Shown: positions 33,035 to 42,375 of the stretch, piece by piece
How the letters are laid out: each line of letters opens with the position of its first letter
Position numbering within the stretch: position 1 is the stretch's first letter
Source of the DNA: Hemerocallis citrina
Lineage: Eukaryota > Streptophyta > Magnoliopsida > Asparagales > Asphodelaceae
DNA length: 64,000 nucleotides
Direction of reading: 5' to 3'
NCBI GenBank assembly: GCA_017893485.1
Contig: CM030362.1
Span: 264,225,073 to 264,289,072, forward strand
Made by a program: the position numbers and the translations under genes
The notes under the pieces: model-generated
What the model was told of the DNA's origin: nothing
The model's database searches: none
What the model saw: only the letters and a program-made list of their open reading frames with translations

Positions 33035-33310
33035 TCCCAAATCCCCAAATCCCCACAGCCCCACTGCCAATCCCGTAAACCCTAGAATAACCCCGCAAAC
33101 CCCCGATCTTCACCTTCTGCGCCACCGCCGCAACAGCCGCTGACTTCGCGTCCGCCGCCCCTTCTCCAAACCACCACCCCTGGTACCATCGACCCTAACC
33201 CTCAATCGCCCAAATCGCCTCCAACGCCCGATCTTCATCTTCTACCCCGCCGCTGCAACAGTCACTGACTTCGCGTCCACGTCAGAAGAACCCTCCGCCG
33301 CCCCTTCTCG
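33035..33310 (+). other. C-rich, exon- or leader-like block with internal duplication
   Basis: A composition jump to C-rich DNA occurs here, with CCCGATCTTCA and CTGACTTCGCGTCC present twice (about 33102-33153 and 33227-33280). It could be a 5' UTR or first exon of a host gene, or the leader of an unrecognised element. No conserved frame was found. A 108-codon minus-strand frame at 33262-33588 has no recognised relatives. Confidence 0.4.
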
Positions 33311-34006
33311 AAACCAAAGGAACTACCAAACTTCCCATCCTGGTATTCTCTTTTCACGTCTAAACCCTTGGATTCAATCCTGTGAAACCCATTAATGGAA
33401 TTAATTGGCTTTATTGAGAAATAAATTCCTTTATTCAAATATCGTTGGCTAGACATAACTAAGCCCACATGCCATTTTGGGGCCCCAAATGCAGGAGCAG
33501 GAGTAGCAGATTGGTAATCTAAGAAGATGCAAGCAGGTGAGGTGCAGATGAAGGAATCAACATTGAGTTCCTTACTAAACACTTTCATGCTAATACAGGG
33601 TAAGACTAATATGTATTGTTGGAAACATTGTTTTGTTGGTTGGTTTCGACAAAATGCATATTCATTATGTCAAACTTTGGTTTAAGATTGAATCATTATT
33701 AAACTGTTAAGTAAGGTGATTAAAATAATTCATCTCGGTTTGTTCTTCATCGGATACGTTAGTAATAAGTAAACTGTGAATTAGTTAAAACTGTGACGGC
33801 CAGTACTAAGATTTTCTTTTTTTTACTTTTTTTTCCTTATTGGTCATGGCAAATGCATTCTCCGTATCTGCTTCAAGTTAAACTCTGATATTGTCTACCT
33901 CCTTGAAAGTGTATACTAGGTCTACACATTCTCGACAAAAAGATTTGAGATAATCCAGAAGCATTGCTGATTTCTATATATTATGCTCATAGGATAGACA
34001 ATGTAG
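33311..34006. other. Unannotated AT-rich DNA
   Basis: No supported feature was seen. Confidence 0.45.
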
Positions 34007-34587
34007 ATTAAGCTAGATGGTAAAAAAAAAGATTAGTGATAAGTATGTGGTGGTAAAACAGTATTCATTTCATTAGTTTGATCAGAAATGTCCCTGTGTA
34101 CTCTGTTAATAGGTTCGTATTGACCAGTTTTTCTTTCTTTCTTATCATTCTTCCATCTAACTTATCTCGAGTTTAGGCCAAATATGGTTTGACGAAATTA
34201 AGGCAAATTTTGTAGTTCTAGACAAAAGATTTGCATGGTGATATATTGCAGATGTATACTTAGAGGCTTTTTTTTTATAACGATCTTAGAGGCTTTCTAA
34301 CCTGTTAATTTAAAACCATATCTTTATGAATAACACACCTCTTATTAGAGTTGAATTGCTAAAGTCTTCCGTTGATTTTTCTAAATTCTAAAATATTTTG
34401 AAGGTGATGATATCAAAATTTACAGAAATTGAGGTCTGGATGGAACTAAACGTAACCAAATAAATTCATAATTTTTAAAGTAGATTAAGCTAGATGGTCA
34501 AAAAAGAAGATTACTGACAAGTATATGGTGGTAAAACAATATACATTTCATTAGTTTGATCAGAAATGTACCTGTGTACTCGGTTAA
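34007..34587 (+). repeat. Direct duplication of about 105 bp at the Tekay insertion site
   Basis: AGATTAAGCTAGATGGT through GTGTACTC and GTTAA occurs at about 34007-34104 and again at about 34482-34587. The Tekay element inserted at the GTTAA of the second copy, and the sequence after it (45315 on) continues for a few bases like the first copy. Confidence 0.85.
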
Positions 34588-34888
34588 TGTAACTCCTATT
34601 TCCCCGTATTTGTATTTTGTACTGTTTTGTGCCTCATTGTACTCTCTCGTCTATTTTGATATCATGTAATTTCTTCTGATTGAATGGAATTATTATTCTT
34701 GTCTCAACTCGAATTTGTGGTCTCAACTTCGATTGTGTGCCACTTGCACCGTTCTTCATGAGAAATAGACCGATTCTTCTCGTTTATCTCTCTAATTCCC
34801 ATTGTTGTGCATTTTGACCATTTCTTCTGTTGGGCTCTTTTTGAAACGGATCCCCAAAACCCTTGAACCCGCAAACCGCTAACCCTAG

Positions 34889-34896
34889 TATATAAA
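34889..34896 (+). promoter_or_regulatory. TATA box of the Tekay 5' LTR
   Basis: TATATAAA is flanked by AACCCTA upstream and CCCTAACCCTAATC downstream. The latter resembles the plant telo-box found in promoters of growth-related genes. Transcription would start about 30 bp downstream. The matching box in the 3' LTR is at 42684. Confidence 0.65.
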
Positions 34897-35237
34897 CCCC
34901 TACCCTAACCCTAATCACTCTATACTGTTTAAACCTAATTCTCTACCGCCGCTAATCATCCCCACACCCCGTTCCCTTCTCCGTATCTTTCGCAACCACC
35001 TCCTCCACAACTCCGACCTCCATCGCCCATACCATTCACCTCGCCTTCAGCCGCTCCCTCATCGCCATCCTCGTCAACCCCTCGGCGCCACAACAACCAC
35101 CACCGCCATCTCCCTATCACCGCCGAACCCCAACGCCACTCCCGCTCTCACCCTCTGTTCGCACCCACGAACAGAGCAGCCTCGCCGTCGCCGCACTCCG
35201 TCGCTGCCGCAGTCACCGCCAACGAAGCACCCCGCCG

Positions 35238-35546
35238 TTGCTGCTCTCTCTCTCGCGCTCTGTTCGATCGAACGAAGAAGAAGGAGGAGAAGGCGGGAGC
35301 GAATCACAGCCGTCAGATCGCGTCAAGATCCGCGCCGTGATTGCTGTTCGGTGTTCGTCCACACCAAATCCGAAGCCGCTGTACGCTGTTCTGGTCTCAG
35401 ATCCGCTGCTTCACAGCGATCTGATTCGCCGGCTTCGCTGTTTCCTGTTTTGGCCGCACCGGATCCTACTTGCTGTTCGCTGTTCTGGACAGATCCTGTG
35501 TGCGGGAAAACGCGATCTCCGATCAATTTTTGCACGCGCTTTTTGA
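35238..35546 (+). other. Stop-free leader reading frame in the Tekay LTR
   Basis: A 102-codon frame runs in the GC-rich leader. In the 3' LTR (42928-43341) an AUG created upstream extends the same frame to 137 codons. It is partly alignable to the solo LTR frame 3107-3610. It lies upstream of gag, so if translated it would be an upstream ORF. Coding is doubtful because of GC-driven composition. Confidence 0.25.
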
Positions 35547-35612
35547 GGACATCTTCGGGGATTTTTCTACTCAATTGCTTCAACAAGCGGAGTTTATAAT
35601 CATCGATTTAAG

Positions 35613-37140
35613 GCAAGTATTCATCTTGTACATTTTATTGCTCTAGTACAAGTTTTCTTGAAAATACCACATATAGTTAGATTGTGACTCCCTTTGAAAT
35701 ATCATTGTAAATCAATTCTGAACCTTCAAACCCACAGATCTAAGAGCCACAAAACTTCCTCGTATTAAATAATAATCAATTGGACTCTTTTATCCCCTTG
35801 AACACATGAATCACATGGACATATGAATTAAGGAGCCCTAAAATTTGTAGATACATATATATTTAGTATTTTGACGAATTTGCGACTATTATGACTTGAA
35901 AAATATTTATTAGTTGCTGTTTTGATCTCCATGATTATGTATTTATGCTACTTAACAACTTAGACACCAAATTACATATTTCCATGAAACCTACATTAGT
36001 AAATAAATCCTGAGTGTTGCTGTCTGAATATTCTTTTGCGGTTTCGACCCTCTTATCATTGGAATTTGGGCCCGAGCCCTGAATATAAAATGTAGATCCG
36101 GATGTGTAGATATCGATAGACTCCAAGTTGATCGAATTTGGGGCTACGGTCTAGGAGTTATGGCAGTTAGACTGCAGCTGTGTCAGTAGACGCAGTTTTG
36201 CAAAAAACTGCTGTAATTATTTACTTTGCGAATTATTTTAGCTGTGTAAACAGCGAGCGTTTGACCCCAAATTTTATATGTAGCTGCTGGACACTATATA
36301 GGACATCCCCAAATTTTCCTAGAATTAAATCACAATATATTACACTTGTATGCTTGCTTGATAAGAGTTAATAAATGAAATAAGCCGGGGTTATGGGAAG
36401 GACTATAGAATGGACAATATAGATAAGTGTACTCGGAAGGGGGCCCGTGTTTCCCAATACTTGGTTCATGAACTTGTTGTATCTTGTTCGATTCATGGAG
36501 TCGGTTACTCGGCTCATGAACTTGTTTGATTCATGAACGCATTGTGCGGTTCTTGAACTTGCTTGTGGATTCGCGAACTTGCTTCGTGAACTTGTTATTT
36601 AATTTTCGATTCATGAACCATAGCTTGCTTGATACTTGATACCTGAGTACGCCGCCCTATAAAATCCATTACTAGGTCTAAACGAAATTGTTTGACTGTA
36701 GCAACCATGTAGTAAAAGAATGGATGCATGTCGTGCTACCTAGATAGTAATCACCACTAGATAACTTGATACTTGAGACTAGATAACTTGATAACTTGAG
36801 CTAGACAACTTGATACTTGGACTTGACATTTGAGACCTGACATTCAAATAACATATGACACTAGACTTGAGGTTGACGCTTGATATTAAATACCCTTATA
36901 GGTGTACCTGACATGTATTTCACCACTAGCAGTTGTTATCCAATCTAGTTATTAAGATGTTCCCTCTTGCTAGCTAGTCTTTGAATTTGCCTACTACTTC
37001 TTATAACTCTGCTTATTCTTGATTCCAATTCTTGTTTTTCCCTTACTTGTACTTGCTTTCACTATTTGTGGTCCTAGCTTGCACTAAGGGCATTTTCTCT
37101 TGTTTTCCCTCTTGTTTTCCTGTTTATATTTATTAAACAG
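35613..37140 (+). other. Candidate GC-AG intron in the Tekay leader
   Basis: The donor is TTTAAG|GCAAGTATTC and the acceptor is a T-rich run ending TTAAACAG|ACTTTGGAG. It is 1528 bp, and the identical pair is in the 3' LTR at 43408-44935. Splicing would remove most of the AT-rich leader and its short upstream AUGs before gag. Confidence 0.5.
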
Positions 37141-37362
37141 ACTTTGGAGACGAGCTGCCCGCGGGAATTGGTGAGCAAAGGTTCTAGTTTCCAAGTGGAG
37201 AAGGACCTGACTAGAATATTTAAATTCTTGCATTATTTGTTTATTTGGATTATTATTTCTTGAGATTTGAGAATTTGTAACGGGCTGATGTTCCCGAGTT
37301 TACTTTGATTCAGACTTGAAACTACTTGGATGTTTTATCATATTTCAGTTGTTTCTGTTGCT

Positions 37363-37368
37363 AATAAA
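37363..37368 (+). terminator. AATAAA polyadenylation signal in the LTR
   Basis: AATAAA lies about 150 bp before the LTR end. The same motif in the 3' LTR would direct 3' end formation. Paired with the TATA at 34889, this implies an R region of roughly 2.4 kb. Confidence 0.5.
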
Positions 37369-37529
37369 GTATTCATGCATGCTTGGTTTTATATATCTCT
37401 CTTGTTATATACTCGTTGTGATGCTGAGTCGATCCTACAGCTTATGAATGATGTTAAGATCATTCGCTGGGCTTCGTCATGCACTCGTATTTCCGTATTT
37501 TGGGAAGCGGGGCGTAACAAGGTTTTTAG

Positions 37530-37541
37530 TGGTATCAGAGC
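37530..37541 (+). other. Primer-binding site of the Tekay element (tRNA-Met type)
   Basis: TGGTATCAGAGC lies ten bases after the 5' LTR. It would prime minus-strand synthesis with initiator tRNA-Met. Confidence 0.92.
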
Positions 37542-37691
37542 TAGGTTGTGGCTAATGTGTTAGTTAACTAATACATTAGACGGGCCTGACTCAGTCAGGG
37601 TTAACTCAGCATTTGACAGGCCATGAAATTGCATGAAAAATTTTATTATCAACTCGATCTGGATCCTGAATGTTTTGGGTTTGTGCAGGAC

Positions 37692-38882
37692 ATGGCTCGA
37701 AGGAACGCTTTGTCTTCCCAGTCTGGGGGTGATCAGGCAGATCAGCCCGCCATTGCGCAGCTGTTGCAGATGCAACAAGAACAAAATGAGCGTCTCGCGC
37801 AGCAGATGATGCAGATGCAGCGAGACCATGCCGAGATGTTGAGGGCAGCCTTAGGAGCCGCCAACAGAGAGCCGCTTGCACCTGCACCCGGGGGATTGCC
37901 ACCTAGACCGGGTAATGTAGCCGATTTCATGAGGCTACATCCCGACAAGTTTACAGGAGCTGAAGGTCCACTGGAGGCTGAGCAGTGGCTCATCAGGACT
38001 GAGCAGTTGTTGTTCGCTGCCAGGATAGCTGACGTGGACCGAGTGGATGTTGTAAGCATCCAGCTGGTGGATCTCGCCCATATCTGGTGGCGATCTGAGA
38101 TGGAGAGACTTGAGCGCCCCGTCGCCTGGGCCGTTTTTAGGGAGAGCTTCCTTACTAAGTTCTTCCCTGATGTCATCAGGAACGAGATGGAACGACAGTT
38201 TGTTGCGCTCACCCCGGGAAATCGGACAGTGGACGAGTATGTCGCGGAGTTTACCCGTTTGAGCCGTTTTGCCACGACTATGGTGGCTGATGATGAGGCA
38301 AAAGGCCGTCGCTTTTTGCTGGGCTTGGATATCGACATCCAGGATCGCCTGGCTGCTTTGAGGCTTCGTTCCTACCCCGATATCTTAGAGGCTGCCAGGA
38401 GCCAGGAACAGACCAGCAAACGGAAGCGTGCTATCAGGCAGTCTGCCCCGCTCCCTGTCGCTGCTAGACCCACTGGAGGGCCAATCAGGAGGCCAGTTCC
38501 AGCCCACCCTGCCAGAACTGCTCCTTACCCTGCTGCTCCACAGAGGGGGAACTACTGTGACTTCTGTCAGATTCCCGGGCATGTGCGCAAGGATTGCAGA
38601 CGGGCTAACTGTCGATGTTTTGAGTGTGGCGCTGGAGATCACACTGTTCGGGATTGTCCACAGAGGAGGGCTGCGCCAGCTCAGGGTCAGGCCAGGCCAC
38701 CACTTCCCCCTCAGCATCAGATCGTCGGTCAGAGGACCGCTGCCCCGAGGAGAGGTCAGGCCTTCAACCTGACTACAGAGGAAGCTGAGACCGCGGAGGA
38801 AGTCGTTGCAGGTATAATTGTATTTTATTGCGTGTTACTTATTTTATGCTCTATTGTTCATCTTGCATTATACCTTGTGTAG
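37692..38882 (+). CDS. Gag (unspliced form) of the Tekay element
   Basis: The first ATG is at 37623. The one at 37692 (MARRNALSS) fits the usual start of the family better and was chosen. A glutamine-rich coiled N-terminus is followed by the retrotransposon gag domain (DFMRLHPDKFTGAEGPLEAE, IWWRSEMERL, FFPDVIRNEMERQF, TVDEYVAEFTRLSRF) and two CCHC knuckles (CDFCQIPGHVRKDC and CFECGAGDHTVRDC). The product would build the particle and bind RNA. The last 23 codons (38814-38882, hydrophobic) come from the intron-like gap and end at TAG 38880-38882. When spliced, the frame runs on into protease. Confidence 0.85.
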   Translation: MARRNALSSQSGGDQADQPAIAQLLQMQQEQNERLAQQMMQMQRDHAEMLRAALGAANREPLAPAPGGLPPRPGNVADFMRLHPDKFTGAEGPLEAEQWLIRTEQLLFAARIADVDRVDVVSIQLVDLAHIWWRSEMERLERPVAWAVFRESFLTKFFPDVIRNEMERQFVALTPGNRTVDEYVAEFTRLSRFATTMVADDEAKGRRFLLGLDIDIQDRLAALRLRSYPDILEAARSQEQTSKRKRAIRQSAPLPVAARPTGGPIRRPVPAHPARTAPYPAAPQRGNYCDFCQIPGHVRKDCRRANCRCFECGAGDHTVRDCPQRRAAPAQGQARPPLPPQHQIVGQRTAAPRRGQAFNLTTEEAETAEEVVAGIIVFYCVLLILCSIVHLALYLV

Positions 38883-38958
38883 TTCCTTTCACATCAGTAT
38901 TCCCTATCCCTTATTATCCTACATATTTATCTTTTCCCATATTTTGACTCTATCATAG
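38812..38958 (+). other. Candidate spliceosomal intron between gag and protease
   Basis: This 147-bp, T-rich stretch starts GTATAATTG and ends CTATCATAG, with TTGAC about 15 bases upstream as a possible branch site. Removing it exactly joins the gag frame to the pol frame in phase (codon split 1+2), with the protease FDSG motif about 13 residues downstream, the usual spacing. The same five bases GGTAT stand at both edges (38811-38815 and 38958-38962), which would also fit intron gain by insertion with a target duplication. Confidence 0.7.
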
Positions 38959-41039
38959 GTATTATCCTAGTCCATTCCTTTCCTGTCCATATCCTATTTG
39001 ATTCCGGGACGACCCACTCTTTCGTTTCCTCCCGCTTCGTGGATCAGCATCAGTTGGAGTGCAGTGATATGCAGACAGCTTGGAACATCACTACAGGTGG
39101 CGGTGTTGTCGTTTGTTCCAAGGAGTGTAAGCAGAGTCCCTTAATTATTGGGGACAGGGATTTCAAGGCAGACCTGATAATGATTGGCAATTCAGGTTTC
39201 GATGTGATTCTCGGCTTGGATTGGCTGGGGAAGTCTCATGCTGTCATCGATTGCCGCGCGAAGAAGGTTGTATTCAGGATTCCGGAGCAGGATGAGTTTG
39301 AATTCCATGCTGGGGAAACACCTCTTGGGCGAGGTAAGAAGGTGGCTATTGATGAAGATTGTGCAATGGAATTGAACACAGGCTGTGAGGCTGCGCCTCT
39401 TGTAGTGCGGGAATTCCTGGATGTGTTCCCAGAGGAATTGCCCGGGTTACCTCCAGATCGAGAGGTGGAGTTTAGTATTGACGTTCTGCCAGGTACAGTG
39501 CCTATATCGAAAAGCCCGTACAGAATGGCGCCAGTCGAGCTTGCAGAGTTGAAGGTACAAGTTCAGGGTCTTTTGGATTTGGGTTTCATCAGACCGAGTG
39601 TGTCACCGTGGGGAGCTCCTGTGCTATTCGTCAATAAGAAGGACGGAAGCCGCAGGTTTTGCATGGATTACCGAGAACTAAACAATGTTACTGTGAAGAA
39701 TCGGTATCCACTACCCAGGATCGACGACCTATTTGATCAGTTGGGCGGTGCTGCGGTGTTTTCGAAGTTGGACCTTCGCTCGGGGTACCATCAGGTGAAG
39801 GTGAAAGCAACGGATGTGCAGAAGACTGCATTCAGGACCAGGTACGGGCATTATGAGTTCTTGGTGATGCCCTTCGGTGTCACGAATGCCCCAGCAGTAT
39901 TTATGAGCTTGATGAACAGAGTCTTCTCCCAGTTCCTTGACAGATTCGTGGTGGTCTTCATAGACGATATCTTAGTGTATTCGCGGAATCGAGAAGAACA
40001 TGCGGAGCATCTGAGAACAGTCTTGCAGACTCTAAGGGAGAACAAGCTCTATGGAAAGCTCAGCAAGTGTGAGTTCTGGCTTGATCGAGTTCCATTCTTG
40101 GGACATATTATCTCGGGCGAGGGAGTCTCAGTTGATCCGTCCAAGATTGCTGCAGTGCAGGATTGGCCAGTGCCAAAGTCAGTTTCTGAAGTGAGGAGTT
40201 TTCTCGGGCTAGCAGGGTATTACAGGAAGTTTGTACAGGATTTCTCGAAGATTGCTGGGCCGTTGACTAAGCTGACAGGGAAGGATCAGAGGTTTGAGTG
40301 GAATGAGGACTGCGGTGAAGCTTTCACCGAGTTGAAGAACAGGTTGACTTCAGCACCCGTGTTAACTATACCAGATGGTTCGGGTGGCTTCGTTATTCAC
40401 TGCGATGCTTCAGGCAGAGATCTAGGTGCAGTGCTGATGCAGAAGGGTCGGGTGGTTGCTTATGCGTCCAGGCAGTTGAGGCCGCACGAGAAGAACTATC
40501 CTACTCATGACTTGGAGTTGGCAGCAGTGATCTACGCTCTGAAGTTGTGGAGACATTACTTGCTGGGAGACCGAGTGGAAATTTTTACTGACCACAAGAG
40601 TCTCAAGTATGTCTTCACTCAGAAAGAGCTGAATATGAGGCAGAGGCGCTGGTTAGAATTGATGGCTGACTACGACATCAACTTGCAGTATCACCCTGGT
40701 AAGGTGAACATGGTGCCAGATGCATTGAGCAGGAGACCAGCCGTCAAGTGTTTGACTCAACAGAAGGAACTTATCGAGCAGATGAGGAGATTAGACCTGA
40801 ATGTGATTTTGCCAGGCACCGATCGCAGTTGCATGATGCTTCAGTTGCAGTCATCTTTGGTGGAACAGATCAAGGAAGCTCAGGCAGGTGATGAGCAGTT
40901 GCAGAAGTTCAGGGCAGAAGTTGAAGTAGGTTTGAGGACCGATATGATCATTCACTCCGATGGATCACTTCGCTTTGGGGCTAGGCTGTGTGTCCCAAAG
41001 GGTGAAGTCATGCAGAAACTGCTCGAGGAGGCCCACTAG
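38959..41039 (+). CDS. Protease, reverse transcriptase and RNase H of the Tekay element
   Basis: There is no AUG; the frame is entered from gag by splicing or another route. Aspartic protease: FDSG at 38997-39008 and ILGLDWL further on. [40 protein letters not shown] and the catalytic FIDD at 39957-39968. RNase [28 protein letters not shown] and FTDHKSLKY. It ends with the linker ([19 protein letters not shown]) to the integrase. TAG at 41037-41039 stops the frame, although the next codons continue the integrase N-terminus in the same frame. All catalytic residues that can be checked are present. Confidence 0.93.
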
Positions 41040-42281
41040 TCAACTTATTCTATTCATCCCGGTGGTACCAAGATGTATCGGGATTTGAAGCTCCATTTCT
41101 GGTGGCATGGCATGAAGAGGGCAGTGGCCATATTTGTGTCTCAGTGCTTGATCTGCCAGCAGGTGAAGGCAGAACATCAGAGAACTGCCGGTTTGCTCCA
41201 GCCTCTTCCCATTCCGGAGTGGAAGTGGGAGCACATCACCATGGATTTTGTGACCGCCTTGCCACGGAGTCCCAAGGATCACAATGCCATTTGGATGATT
41301 GTCGACAGACTGACGAAGAGCGCTCATTTCATCCTCTTCAGAGTTGGTCAGTCTACTGAGACTCTAGCAGAGAGATACATGCAGGAGATTGTCAGACTCC
41401 ATGGGGTTCCAGTCAGCATCGTATCTGACAGGGATACCCGGTTCCGATCTCAGTTTTGGGAAAGCCTGCAGAACAGTCTTGGGAGCAAGCTGAAGTACAG
41501 TACAGCATTCCATCCTCAGACAGATGGACAGTCAGAGAGGACCATTCAGACCTTGGAGGATATGTTGAGGTCGTGCATGCTTCAGTTCGGAGGATCTTGG
41601 GAGGATCACCAACACCTAGTTGAGTTCTCGTACAACAACAGTTATCAGGCCAGTCTTAAAGCTGCACCGTACGAGGCATTGTATGGTCGAAAGTGTAGGT
41701 CGCCAGTGTGCTGGGACGACATTGGTGAAAGGAAATTGTTGGGGCCAGATTTGATTATCAAGACAGTCGACGCAGTGGCTCAGATTAGAAAGCACCTTGT
41801 AGCAGCTCAGGACAGGCAGAAGAAGTGGGCAGACATTCACAGGAGGCCATTGGAATTTGAGGTGGGAGACCATGTGTTCCTCAAGGTATCGCCGTGGAGA
41901 GGCGTTATCCGGTTTGGAGGTGGAGGCAAGCTAAGCCCCAGGTTCATCGGGCCCTTCGACATTGTAGAGCGAGTAGGCAAGGTGTCCTATCGACTCGCGC
42001 TGCCGCCAGCCCTATCTGGAGTGCATGATGTCTTCCATGTCTCCCAGCTCAGGAGGTACATCAGGGATGAGAGTCATGTGATTGACTACTCGGAGTTGTC
42101 GGTACAGCCAGATTTGTCTTGTGAGATTCCGCCGGTCACTATCTTGGACAGGCGAGAGAAGGTGTTGAAGAACAAAGTTATCAAACTGGTTCGGGTTGCA
42201 TGGAATCCTCACTCGCCGGGTGAGTCGACTTGGGAATTGGAAGAAGAGATCCAGAAGAAGTTCCCGCATTTATTTCTGTAG
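41040..42281 (+). pseudogene. Integrase with chromodomain of the Tekay element
   Basis: It is in frame with the preceding CDS but lies behind the TAG at 41037-41039. It has the HHCC zinc site (HPGG ... FWWHGM ... CLICQQ), then the catalytic core with aspartates at 41244 and 41427 and glutamate at 41535, giving the D-35-E spacing. GKLSPRFIGPFDIVERVGKV and VHDVFHVSQLRRY follow. A chromodomain-like end (ILDRREKVLKNKVIKLVRV, then WNPHSPGESTWELEEE) would guide insertion to marked chromatin. The first AUG after the stop is at 41073, so independent translation is unlikely. A single codon separates it from an intact polyprotein. Confidence 0.9.
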
Positions 42282-42359
42282 TCTTGTTGTTCTTTCTTTT
42301 CTTTTGGGAGGTTACCCTATATACTACAGGTCTGAATTTCGAGGACGAAATTCTGCTTG

Positions 42360-42375
42360 TTAGGTGGGTAGGATT
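42360..42375 (+). other. Polypurine tract of the Tekay element
   Basis: The G/A-rich TAGGTGGGTAGGATT stands just before the 3' LTR and would prime plus-strand synthesis. It is less pure than in many relatives. GGACGAAATTC a little upstream (about 42340) is a usual neighbour in this clade. Confidence 0.65.

Larger units (their letters stand above)
34588..37519 (+). repeat. 5' LTR of the Tekay element
   Basis: This 2932-bp repeat runs TGTAACTCC to GGGCGTAACA. Its order is a short upstream promoter part, TATA at 34889, a GC-rich leader (about 34930-35540), the donor-like GCAAGT at 35613, AT-rich DNA with ACTTGATAC repeats, an acceptor-like site at 37140, and AATAAA at 37363. It differs from the 3' LTR mostly by transitions. 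Confidence 0.96.

Noticed and set aside
33262..33588. 108-codon minus-strand gene
   Set aside because: There is no recognised motif, it covers the C-rich block antisense, and no splice or promoter support was found.
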